Assembly: GCA_041725955.1 (NCBI GenBank)
Contig: JBGRQE010000107.1
Span: 1-14,374, forward strand
Reading direction: 5' to 3'
From: JBGRPZ01 sp041725955
Lineage (GTDB): Bacteria; Bacteroidota; Bacteroidia; Bacteroidales; JBGRPZ01
DNA length: 14,374 nucleotides
The notes below the pieces were generated by a model. The model was not told where the DNA came from, ran no database searches, and saw only the letters and a list, made by a program, of their open reading frames with translations. Positions 7,288-14,374 of the stretch are shown here, in pieces. The position numbers and the translations under genes are program-made. Each line of letters opens with the position of its first letter. Within the stretch, counting starts at the first letter, position 1.

Positions 7288-8889
7288 CTACAAGTTTGCA
7301 GTTGGATTAGGTTTCATATTGGTATTTGCATTCATTTCCTCTTGAGGAATCTGATACAACCAATTAACATTTACAGATGGTTTTGCTTGTTTAAATCCTT
7401 TTTGATAAAGAGTTGAACTTGCTCCTGAACCTTCTAAGTTCAATTCAAGATCTAAACGTAACATATCTAACCAACGGTGTCCTTCACCCCAAAGTTCAAT
7501 TCTTCTTTGAGTTAAGATATCTTTAACAAGTTGATCACCTGAAGTAGTAATCTTTGCAGGAGTTGCACCATTACGTGTACGTGCTGTAATTAACTCGTTA
7601 ATAACAGTTTTAGCTTCTGTTTCTTTACCTGTCTGCATTGCTAAAGCTTCCGCTTCAATCAGATACATTTCAGAAACTCTCATGTAAGTTACATCATCAG
7701 GGTTAATTGTTCCTCCATCTTGGTTTAAGAACTTAACGCCCATATATGGGTATGTATAGAATGAACTTGTCATGTTGTAATCAGCTACAATCTTCTTAAA
7801 TGCAGCATCAAAATCAGCTTTAGTAGCATAGTTTGGATCTTTTTTCCAACCAACAAAATCATTTGGAGCTTTTTCTAACCACATATCTTGACGATAGTCA
7901 GTATCTGCAATTTTAGCATATAATTTGTGATTAATAAACTTAGGATTACTTCTATTTTGAGATCCATTAAAGTTTGTTCCAATATAATAGAACCATGCAT
8001 AATAGTAGTTAGTTTGAGAATCAACTACTTTAGCTCCCCACATAACCTCAGGTAAAGTAACTGAGTTAAATCCTGACTTATATTGTGCCTCATTCATAAG
8101 AACAAAGTTCTTACGTGCTTCCTTAGCATATGTCGCAGCTGCAGGATAATCTCCTTTTGTTAATGCAATTCTTGCAGCAATACCTCTAGCAGCTGATTCA
8201 GAAATATAAGATTTATCATTAGATTTCTTAGCTGTTTTATAGTGTTCAAAAGCCTTAGCTAAATCACTCTCGATTTGCTCATAAACTTTAGCTACAGTTG
8301 CTCTTGGCTGTCCTTCTAATTTAGAAGGATCAGTTTTTAGCATAATTGGTACACCCAAATCTGTTGATGGGTTACCGTGAATGTAGTTTTTAGCAAATAA
8401 ACAAACTAAACGGTGGTGTGCCCAAGCTCTATAAGTATATGCTTGAGATAATACTTGAGATAACACAGGACTTGGAGTCATTTTTTTATCAATAGCTGAA
8501 TTGATCACATTATTCACACTACCAATAATATGATAGTAATGATACCACGTCCAAGATAAATCTCCACTATTTGGATTTGTGTGTCTTAACCATTTAATAT
8601 TACTTCTAAACCATCCGTTACCAGAAGATGCATGAAGAATATCACCCGCTGGAAAATCTAACATAGGCATAATATAAGATTCACCTGCATAATTATACCC
8701 TTCCAAGTCTGATTGACTATACATAGTTCTATGAACACCGTTCATAGCTGCAACCATATCTGCAGGAGTTCCAAGAGCATTCTCTGGAGCTACAGAATCC
8801 GTAGGCTTATTATCTAGGAAGTCATCAGAGCAAGCTGCTACTGATACCACCAAGATTAACAACATTATTTTACTGAAATATCTTTTCAT
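7288..8889 (-). CDS. SusD/RagB-family nutrient-binding outer-membrane lipoprotein (unit 2)
   Basis: Partner lipoprotein of the unit-2 SusC, expected on the cell surface as the ligand-binding lid. I place the start at the ATG at 8889 (MKRYFSK): a frame opening at a TTG four codons further up is less likely, because that TTG is part of TTGGAG, a well-placed ribosome binding site for the ATG. The product is 533 aa. Its signal ends in the lipobox SVAA-C (Cys 20 from this start), followed by SDDFLDNKPT. Family landmarks are YMRVSEMYLIEAEALA near residue 400, RRIELWGEGHRWLDMLRLDLE near 460-480, and the C-terminal YQIPQEEMNANTNMKPNP. Aromatic-rich stretches (TWYHYYH, NYYYAWFYY) may contribute to ligand contact but are not diagnostic. 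It lies 28 nt after susC-2. The sequence is clearly divergent from the other two SusD proteins; ligand unknown. Confidence 0.95.
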   Translation of the reverse strand: MKRYFSKIMLLILVVSVAACSDDFLDNKPTDSVAPENALGTPADMVAAMNGVHRTMYSQSDLEGYNYAGESYIMPMLDFPAGDILHASSGNGWFRSNIKWLRHTNPNSGDLSWTWYHYYHIIGSVNNVINSAIDKKMTPSPVLSQVLSQAYTYRAWAHHRLVCLFAKNYIHGNPSTDLGVPIMLKTDPSKLEGQPRATVAKVYEQIESDLAKAFEHYKTAKKSNDKSYISESAARGIAARIALTKGDYPAAATYAKEARKNFVLMNEAQYKSGFNSVTLPEVMWGAKVVDSQTNYYYAWFYYIGTNFNGSQNRSNPKFINHKLYAKIADTDYRQDMWLEKAPNDFVGWKKDPNYATKADFDAAFKKIVADYNMTSSFYTYPYMGVKFLNQDGGTINPDDVTYMRVSEMYLIEAEALAMQTGKETEAKTVINELITARTRNGATPAKITTSGDQLVKDILTQRRIELWGEGHRWLDMLRLDLELNLEGSGASSTLYQKGFKQAKPSVNVNWLYQIPQEEMNANTNMKPNPTANL

Positions 8890-8894
8890 AATTT

Positions 8895-8900
8895 TCTCCA
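8895..8900 (-). promoter_or_regulatory. Ribosome binding site fixing the susD-2 start
   Basis: On the minus strand TGGAGA sits in front of the ATG at 8889, with 6 nt between GGAG and the ATG. It is one of the clearest Shine-Dalgarno-like sites in the window. It argues against initiation at the overlapping TTG (8901-8899). Confidence 0.6.
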
Positions 8901-8917
8901 ATTTTAGTTCTTTTTTA

Positions 8918-11900
8918 TTAGAACGATACGTTTACACCAAATGAAACAACACGAGATGGTTGATAAACATTACTTGTTGTACCACTAAATGCTTGCTGAG
9001 GGTTCATACCTTTTCTTTCTGTAAGCATAAACAAGTTCTCACCTGAAGCAAATACCTTCAAACTATTAATACCAAACTCTTTGATTTTCTTCTGCTTAAA
9101 TGTATAACTTAAGTTTACATTCTTTAATGAAAGATAAGAAGCATCAGTTAACCAACGATCTGAAGTTGGAGCAAGGTGGCTATTTCCATTTTCTAATCTA
9201 GGAATGTTAGTAATATCACCTTTCTTTTTCCATCCTTTTTTATGGTCAACGTGTAAAGCACGTCCATACTCACCTTCATTCATCAAAGAAGCATAGTTAT
9301 AATCTAAGATCTTACCCCCGATTGAATAAGTAAACATGAAAGATAATTGGAAATCTTTATATCTAAGTGAGTTTGAGATAGAACCAAATAAATCTGGAAT
9401 TGAAGAGTCACCAGTGTATCCTTTTCCTGCAGAAATTTCGTTAGATGTTAAAACAGGAGATCCATCTGCATTGTATTTACGAACTTGGTTACCTTTAGCA
9501 TCAGTTTCCCAAACGTGATACATTGCAGCACCAGTATTAGGATCTACACTATGGAAATCATATAAATAATAATCGTAGATAGAGTGACCTTTTGCCCATC
9601 TCTTCGATCCATTAATAAATGGTGAAGGAATTTTAGTAATCTCATTCTTAATTGTTGAAGCTTGAACATCGATATCCCATGAGAAATCATCTTTATCAAT
9701 AATAGTAGCTCCTAAACCAATTTCAAAACCTTGATTATACAATGATGCAATGTTTCTTGGCTGAGAATTTAAACCTAATGATGGTGATAATGGTTGATAA
9801 TACAATAAATCTTCAGATATTTTCTTATAGAATTCAACCGAACCTCTTACTTTGTTATTTAATACAGTAAATTCAATAGCTGCATTATAACTGTTATTTG
9901 ACTCCCATGTTAAATTTGGATTACCAATTTTAGACCAAGTTAAACCAGTATTTCCTGCATTTGGATTGTATGAATAAAGAGCTCTACTTGCATAGTAATC
10001 TCCCATATTATCATTACCTACCTCACCATAAGAAGCTCTAACTTTTAACTGATCAATCCATTCAATTCTTTGAATAAATTCTTCTTGATCCATTCTCCAA
10101 GTTGCACCAACTGAGAAAAATCCACCCCAACGTTCATCTTTAGAAAAAACAGAAGAGCCATCACGACGATACGAACCTTCTACATAATACTTATTTCTAA
10201 AGTTATATTTCAAACGTCCAAAATAACCTTCAGTAGTTTTATCAGAAGAATAACCACCTAATGAAGTAGGTGTTACAAAGTTATCAAACTCATTAATTCC
10301 TTTTACAGTCATTTGAGTTTTCATACCAGAAACACTTGAGTAGTTACGATCGAAAGATTCGTGTCCTAATAAGATTTCCAAGTTATGATCGTCAGCAATT
10401 GTTGTAGAATAGTTAATTAACTGGTTCCAGTTTACAACAGTTCTAGTATAACGTGTTTCGCTATATCTTCCTTGTGGAGCACCATCACCTACGATTTCAT
10501 TTTCAAATTTCTTAGATCTATAATTTTGAATATCTAAACCAATATTTGAAGAAACCTTTAAACCATCCATAATAGTAAATTCTGCGTAAGAACGATTCGA
10601 AATACCATTAGTTTTAGTTTTTCTGTAGTTATAATCTAACTCAGCGATTACGTGTCTTCCGTTATTAGCTGCTGAAGGACGAGAATTAATACCTAGTGAA
10701 GAATAACCTCCTCCTAAGTCGTATTGTTTTTTTCCGTTAGCATCTAAGATATACTCACCTGTAGTAGGATTCAACTGATATACAGGATAAATTGGACCCA
10801 TATATCTTGCAAAGTTAAATGGATTTGAATAATTATTATTATCTGTTCCATCACCTGCTGTAACAGATCCTTGTTCAGCTAATGATACAGATAAATTTGT
10901 ACCAAGTTTTACCCAATCCTTAGGAGTTGCATTAAAGTTCAAACGAGAATTTAAACGCTCATAATTTGACTTTACTACATATCCTTTTTCTTTCAAATAA
11001 CCAAGAGAAACATAAAAATCATGTTTTTCACCACCACCTGAAGCAGATAAATTATAGTTTTGTCTAGAACCTGTTTGCTCTAAAGGCTTATACCAATCTA
11101 AATCTCTAGCAATAACTTCTGCTTGTGGATTGATTTTACCATCAACACCTACAATCTTATCATTTGCAACATTAAATGGGTTATATCTCAACTTACTATA
11201 AATCCCAGTAGCTGCTGTTTGTGCTGCTACTCCAGCATCTAATTTCTTTTTACCATAAATTAATGAGTTCTTATACGATTGATACATCAATTCATAATAA
11301 TCTTTTGCTCCAACAGTCTCATAGTTAGGAATTGCTTGAGAAACAATACCATTTACAACTTTCAAGTTAATTTTAACTTTACCTTGGTTCTTTTTACCAC
11401 GCTTTGTTGTAATCATAACCACACCATTCGCAGCACGAGAACCGTAAAGAGCTGTAGATGAAGCATCCTTAAGAATAGTCATCGATTGAATATCATCTGG
11501 ACTGATATCAGACATGCTTCCTTCATACTGAGCACCATCTACGATGTACAATGGATCTGACTTACCATTTAAAGAACCAAATCCACGAATACGAATTGCA
11601 GGAGCAGCACCCGGTTGACCTGAAGAAGCAGCAACTTGAACACCTGTAGTAGATCCTTCTAATGCTTGAGTTACTGAAGAAAGAGTTCTTTCTTCTAATT
11701 TCTCAGCTCCTACCATACCAGCTGAACCTGTAAAAGATTCTTTTTTAGCAGTACCAAAGGCAACAACCATTACTTCTTCAACACCAATTGACTCTGACTG
11801 CATCACAACCTTCATTGGAGCATCAGTAATTGGTAATGACTGAGTTTGCATACCTACAAAAGAAAACTCAACCATAGTTGCATCAGCAGGAACGCTCAAT

Positions 11901-12085
11901 GCAAATTTACCATCGAAATCTGTAGTGGTACCGATAGTTGTACCTTTTACGATAACAGAAACTCCAGGTATCGACAATCCATCATCAGCGGATGTCACCA
12001 CACCTGAAACTTCTCGATTTTGAGCATATATGCTCTGCAACCCTACAAAAAGTAGGATTAACATCGAAAATAAACTTCTTTTCAT
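8918..12085 (-). CDS. SusC/RagA-family TonB-linked outer-membrane transporter (unit 2)
   Basis: A TonB-dependent channel paired with susD-2. It has a signal peptide cut after LQSIYA (residue 21), a carboxypeptidase-regulatory-like domain (about 24-103) with GTTIGTTTDFDGKF, a TonB-box-like EEVMVVAFG, a plug with AIRIRGFGSLNGKSDPLYIV, SMTILKDASSTALYGSRAAN and GVVMITTKRG (ending near residue 220), and a long barrel ending GVNVSF with the terminal Phe. It is 1055 aa, slightly longer than susC-1, and intact. Residues 1-62 and the upstream leader are nearly identical to susC-1, with divergence increasing through the plug and barrel. This implies paralogy with a conserved export and control head and a different ligand surface. 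It starts a two-gene unit closed by the terminator at 7234-7267. Substrate unknown. Confidence 0.97.
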   Translation of the reverse strand: MKRSLFSMLILLFVGLQSIYAQNREVSGVVTSADDGLSIPGVSVIVKGTTIGTTTDFDGKFALSVPADATMVEFSFVGMQTQSLPITDAPMKVVMQSESIGVEEVMVVAFGTAKKESFTGSAGMVGAEKLEERTLSSVTQALEGSTTGVQVAASSGQPGAAPAIRIRGFGSLNGKSDPLYIVDGAQYEGSMSDISPDDIQSMTILKDASSTALYGSRAANGVVMITTKRGKKNQGKVKINLKVVNGIVSQAIPNYETVGAKDYYELMYQSYKNSLIYGKKKLDAGVAAQTAATGIYSKLRYNPFNVANDKIVGVDGKINPQAEVIARDLDWYKPLEQTGSRQNYNLSASGGGEKHDFYVSLGYLKEKGYVVKSNYERLNSRLNFNATPKDWVKLGTNLSVSLAEQGSVTAGDGTDNNNYSNPFNFARYMGPIYPVYQLNPTTGEYILDANGKKQYDLGGGYSSLGINSRPSAANNGRHVIAELDYNYRKTKTNGISNRSYAEFTIMDGLKVSSNIGLDIQNYRSKKFENEIVGDGAPQGRYSETRYTRTVVNWNQLINYSTTIADDHNLEILLGHESFDRNYSSVSGMKTQMTVKGINEFDNFVTPTSLGGYSSDKTTEGYFGRLKYNFRNKYYVEGSYRRDGSSVFSKDERWGGFFSVGATWRMDQEEFIQRIEWIDQLKVRASYGEVGNDNMGDYYASRALYSYNPNAGNTGLTWSKIGNPNLTWESNNSYNAAIEFTVLNNKVRGSVEFYKKISEDLLYYQPLSPSLGLNSQPRNIASLYNQGFEIGLGATIIDKDDFSWDIDVQASTIKNEITKIPSPFINGSKRWAKGHSIYDYYLYDFHSVDPNTGAAMYHVWETDAKGNQVRKYNADGSPVLTSNEISAGKGYTGDSSIPDLFGSISNSLRYKDFQLSFMFTYSIGGKILDYNYASLMNEGEYGRALHVDHKKGWKKKGDITNIPRLENGNSHLAPTSDRWLTDASYLSLKNVNLSYTFKQKKIKEFGINSLKVFASGENLFMLTERKGMNPQQAFSGTTSNVYQPSRVVSFGVNVSF

Positions 12086-12112
12086 AAATTTTTAGTTAGT
12101 GGTTAATTAACA
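12086..12112 (-). promoter_or_regulatory. Conserved 27-bp leader directly before the susC-2 ATG
   Basis: Identical to 6620-6646 in front of susC-1. The identity continues into the signal-peptide codons with few changes, so the leader and the 5' coding end behave as one conserved block. Confidence 0.6.
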
Positions 12113-12133
12113 ATTAATACACATTTATTATAA

Positions 12134-12161
12134 TTTCTTTTTATACCCCTATAAAAAGAAA
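12134..12161. promoter_or_regulatory. Long palindrome around CCCC upstream of susC-2
   Basis: Perfect 12-bp arms (12134-12145 and 12150-12161) flank CCCC. The central 16 bases equal 6735-6750 upstream of susC-1. The centre lies about 60 nt before the ATG here but about 120 nt before it in unit 1, so position is not conserved while sequence is. It may be an operator or an RNA hairpin; it lacks a following U-run and does not look like a terminator. Confidence 0.55.
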
Positions 12162-12244
12162 ATCATATGCTTACTTAACTTTATTGAATAATTATTTTAT
12201 TCTCATATTCATTCGGAACATAACCTTCTCTAAATTCCGAGACA

Positions 12245-12269
12245 TCAAAAGTGTAAAAAAAAGTTAAAA
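12245..12269 (-). promoter_or_regulatory. Conserved 25-nt element upstream of susC-2, candidate promoter
   Basis: Partner of 6788-6812 with one mismatch. On the minus strand it reads TTTTAAC, eight T, then ACACTTTTGA, so CACTTTTG (12253-12246) again resembles the TAnnTTTG -7 box with one change. The flanking sequence outside the 25 nt is not conserved, which favours a functional site over recent duplication. Confidence 0.45.
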
Positions 12270-12353
12270 ATTCAAATATTCGATTTGAATTAATTTATTA
12301 TAACTTATCTATTTACTAAAGAATATAATCATAATAAAAAAAACACAAAGCTT

Positions 12354-12374
12354 AAAACATAAAACATAAAACAT
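12354..12374. repeat. Short tandem repeat, AAAACAT x3
   Basis: Three perfect head-to-tail copies of the heptamer AAAACAT in the gene-free region upstream of susC-2. It could arise by slippage and vary in copy number; no role is evident. Confidence 0.6.
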
Positions 12375-12523
12375 TATAAACCTGCATTATACACTCCTAT
12401 TTGCGATTTATACAACAATTCAATCACTCCATTTAGAATTATTATAAATTGTTTTATCTTTCACACTAATACTCTATTCTATAAATTGACCGATTATTAA
12501 TTAGGTTGTTTTTCATATACCGC

Positions 12524-12559
12524 ACAAAAAAGCCTGTTCAACTGATGCTGAACAGGCTT
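12524..12559 (-). terminator. Rho-independent terminator of the susC-3/susD-3 unit
   Basis: Perfect 11-bp arms (12530-12540 and 12549-12559) with an 8-nt loop. In the minus-strand transcript the stem is followed by about six U. It lies roughly 40 nt past the susD-3 stop. Confidence 0.93.
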
Positions 12560-12598
12560 ATAAAATTATTGATTTAAATAAATTATCTTATAAATAAT

Positions 12599-14098
12599 TT
12601 AATTAATATGAGGATTATTCAATACCTCTCTTTGAGGAATTTGGAATGTAATATCATCAGAATCGTAAGGAATTTTTTCATTTGGACGATGCGCATGATT
12701 CGACCCTCTCTCACTTGGGTACTTAAATCTTTTCAAAACACCATATGCCTTACCTTCACCCCAACATTCAATTCTCCACTGTAAATTTACAGCTTTCTTA
12801 ACATCACTCATATCGTAGGTTGGAACTTCCGTTGATTTCGTAACTGGTTTATTTGTTACAGATGAAGTTACATCTTTAGCATGTCTTTTAGCAATTAAAT
12901 GCTCCAACACTTTCTTTGCTTCAGTATTTTCTCCTAAAAATGCTTTCGCTTCTGCATTAATCAAATACATTTCTGCAACACGCATATATTCATAATCCCC
13001 TTCCCAGTCTTTATCTCCATCAACTACTCTAGCTTTATGCCAAAATTTATAGTAAGGAATACAATCTACTGACTTACCTGGAGCATCTAAAAACTGAAAA
13101 CGGCGGATGTCATCTTTGTGTATTTTTGCAAATAATGATCTATCAATTCGTTTTCTATCTGGCGTTGATGCATATCCATAGGTGAAAATATCAAGCATCG
13201 CAAAATATGATCCAATCTGAGTTGTATTCTCTTTATTAATTTCAGATCCCCACATAAATCCATTGATTGTGATATCTCTCCAACCACTATTATACACTTC
13301 GCTTGCCGACATAAGGTTACTTCCTAAAGCATCGATAACTAATTGTGAATTATTTTTTGCTCCTTCGTAATCTTCCATATACAAACAGATATAACTTAAA
13401 ATACCTCTAGCAATATTAATATCAATATTCGCTTTTGTTTCTTGCTTATAACCTTTCAATGCTTTAACAGCTTGCTCTGCATCTTTTTTACATTGAGTTA
13501 ACAGCTGTTCAATACTCATTGGAGGTCTTGCTCCATCTTCTGTTTGATCTGACAAATAAACAGGTAAAAGTTTATCTCCTTTATGAGCCCATCCTTTTCC
13601 ATAAATTACGGCTAACTTATAGTACATATAAGCTCTCATTGCTTTACCTTGTCCCCATGAATATTCAGATCCTTCAGTTGCTTTCTCTTCTCCTCCTGAA
13701 GATTTAATGATATTATTGGCAATCAAAATAATTTTATACAAAACTGTCCAAGTTCTATATGTTTGGCTACTTGTTGTTTTCACCGCAGTTAACAACTCTG
13801 AATCCCAAAATTTATTATATGCATCTCCCGTTTGTGCCATATCTCCTGAGACCATATCTGTACTAATTTCGAATGCCTTGATAGAAAAATCAACTTGAGC
13901 ATCTTGCGCTATTTGACCTTTACACATTAAAGCATACATACCTCTTAAAATTCCTTTTGCTACATCAGGATTTTCTTTAATAATACCAGGCAATTTATCT
14001 TTTGGAACATCACTAGTCGGAGACTTGTCCAAATAATCTTTTCCACAGGATGTAAAAATGAATAAAGTCAGGATTATATATAATATTTTATTTTTCAT
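12599..14098 (-). CDS. SusD/RagB-family nutrient-binding outer-membrane lipoprotein (unit 3)
   Basis: Surface lipoprotein partner of the SusC whose C-terminus lies just upstream. The signal is MKNK plus a hydrophobic run, with the lipobox FTS-C placing the lipidated Cys at residue 18, followed by GKDYLDKSPTSDVP, a standard SusD mature start. At 499 aa it is full length. Landmarks are YMRVAEMYLINAEAKAFLG near residue 369, QWRIECWGEGKAYGVLKRFK near 438-458, and the C-terminal DDITFQIPQREVLNNPHIN. The EGHR-type motif seen in the other two SusD proteins is here GEGKAYGVLKRFK, which marks a different SusD subgroup and probably a different ligand class. The start at 14098 is supported by the signal sequence; the preceding bases are a purine run without a clear ribosome site. 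It lies 11 nt after the susC-3 stop. Ligand unknown. Confidence 0.94.
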   Translation of the reverse strand: MKNKILYIILTLFIFTSCGKDYLDKSPTSDVPKDKLPGIIKENPDVAKGILRGMYALMCKGQIAQDAQVDFSIKAFEISTDMVSGDMAQTGDAYNKFWDSELLTAVKTTSSQTYRTWTVLYKIILIANNIIKSSGGEEKATEGSEYSWGQGKAMRAYMYYKLAVIYGKGWAHKGDKLLPVYLSDQTEDGARPPMSIEQLLTQCKKDAEQAVKALKGYKQETKANIDINIARGILSYICLYMEDYEGAKNNSQLVIDALGSNLMSASEVYNSGWRDITINGFMWGSEINKENTTQIGSYFAMLDIFTYGYASTPDRKRIDRSLFAKIHKDDIRRFQFLDAPGKSVDCIPYYKFWHKARVVDGDKDWEGDYEYMRVAEMYLINAEAKAFLGENTEAKKVLEHLIAKRHAKDVTSSVTNKPVTKSTEVPTYDMSDVKKAVNLQWRIECWGEGKAYGVLKRFKYPSERGSNHAHRPNEKIPYDSDDITFQIPQREVLNNPHIN

Positions 14099-14109
14099 AT
14101 TTCTTTTTT

Positions 14110-14374
14110 TTAGAATTTAACTCTTACTCCCATTGTTACAGTACTTAATGGTGCATACTTATAACCTTTTGTTCTACCAGTAATTGATGTTGTAGGATTA
14201 AAACCTGTCCTCTTTGATTTCATCCATAAATTATCACCTGAAATCCAAACAGAAGCTTCTGAAAGACCTAAAGACTCTAACATTTTCTTAGAAAAGTCAT
14301 ATCCAATTTTAATATTATTAAGTGCAATATAATCACTCTTTATTAAAATTGGATATGACTTTTCTAAGAAAATG
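14110..14374 (-). CDS. SusC/RagA-family TonB-linked transporter, C-terminal fragment cut by the window edge (unit 3)
   Basis: The last strands of a SusC barrel. Reading toward the stop (TAA at 14112-14110) gives SDYIALNNIKIGYDFSK, then VWISGDNLWMKSKRTGFNP, then YAPLSTVTMGVRVKF. These match the conserved SusC end: the SYLRLKNI-type strand, the GDNLW strand and the Y-PLRTVTFG-type final strand with C-terminal Phe. It is too short for automatic calling but clear by pattern and by its place 11 nt before a susD. The part from 14341 to 14374 is suspect: its residues (IFLEKSYPILI) are the antisense of bases 14281-14314 and do not fit the family. Reliable coding is therefore about 14110-14340. Confidence 0.88.
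   Translation of the reverse strand, partial: IFLEKSYPILIKSDYIALNNIKIGYDFSKKMLESLGLSEASVWISGDNLWMKSKRTGFNPTTSITGRTKGYKYAPLSTVTMGVRVKF
14281..14374. repeat. Perfect 34-bp inverted repeat ending at the window edge
   Basis: Bases 14341-14374 are the exact reverse complement of 14281-14314, with a 26-nt loop (14315-14340). The repeat runs right up to the last base of the window and lies inside susC-3 coding sequence, where nothing in the family calls for such a palindrome. A fold-back assembly or amplification artefact is the simplest reading. Confidence 0.9.

Larger units (their letters stand above)
12086..12523. other. Gene-free region between unit 2 and unit 3
   Basis: About 440 nt, strongly AT-rich, without a convincing coding frame or RNA gene. 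The part nearest susC-2 carries the shared leader, the GGGG-loop palindrome and the 25-nt element. Further right there is only a short triplicated heptamer (12354-12374) before the unit-3 terminator. Confidence 0.65.

Noticed and set aside
8887..8901. TTG start for susD-2 at 8901, four codons before the ATG
   Set aside because: The TTG overlaps the TTGGAG ribosome site of the ATG at 8889, and the lipoprotein signal is of normal length from the ATG.
12354..12374. Triplicated AAAACAT as a CRISPR or plasmid iteron array
   Set aside because: Units are only 7 nt, directly adjacent without spacers, limited to three, and not near a replication gene.
13087..13287. Minus-strand frame of 66 codons within susD-3
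   Set aside because: It overlaps the intact, well-supported susD-3 frame and has no recognisable features.
2088..14374. A specific substrate (for example starch or a host glycan) for the Sus pairs
   Set aside because: No enzyme, regulator or diagnostic binding-site pattern in the window supports any particular ligand.

Overview
The window reads as Bacteroidota DNA, most likely the order Bacteroidales/Marinilabiliales. It is AT-rich, carries repeated SusC/SusD pairs (a Bacteroidota hallmark) and contains a Bacteroidota-type 2-oxoacid:ferredoxin oxidoreductase alpha gene. The SusC proteins end in the terminal Phe expected of outer-membrane barrels in this group. I cannot assign a genus.

Layout: every gene I can support lies on the minus strand. 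Transcription runs from the right edge to the left: partial susC-3 (14374-14110), susD-3 (14098-12599), susC-2 (12085-8918), susD-2 (8889-7288), susC-1 (6619-3581), susD-1 (3566-2088), then korA (1608-64). Each susC/susD pair is tightly spaced (11-28 nt), and each susD is followed by a strong rho-independent terminator (2031-2062, 7234-7267, 12524-12559). The three pairs are therefore separate two-gene transcription units in tandem, divided by 440-610 nt of gene-free AT-rich DNA. No glycosidase, lyase, sulfatase, protease, SusE/F lipoprotein or SusR/ECF-type regulator is visible, so the substrate cannot be inferred.

SusC and SusD form an outer-membrane import machine: SusC is the TonB-dependent barrel and SusD the surface lipoprotein lid. 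Units 1 and 2 share an almost identical 5' end: an identical 27-bp leader before the ATG, the same signal peptide and the same start of the N-terminal domain. Further upstream they share two motifs, a 25-nt element (24/25 identical) about 160-170 nt before the ATG and a palindrome around TATACCCCTATA. The barrels and the SusD partners have diverged much more. This looks like one duplicated regulatory/export head on differing receptors, and probably common control.

Both edges are odd. On the left, KorA loses its expected C-terminal domain after about residue 507 and runs into unrelated sequence, with no korB following; this suggests an insertion element or a chimeric join. On the right, the last 34 bases are a perfect reverse complement of bases 14281-14314, a fold-back inside the susC-3 coding region that is most simply an assembly or amplification artefact at a contig end. 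The most interesting biological signals are the shared upstream elements of the susC genes; I see no clearly new multi-gene system.
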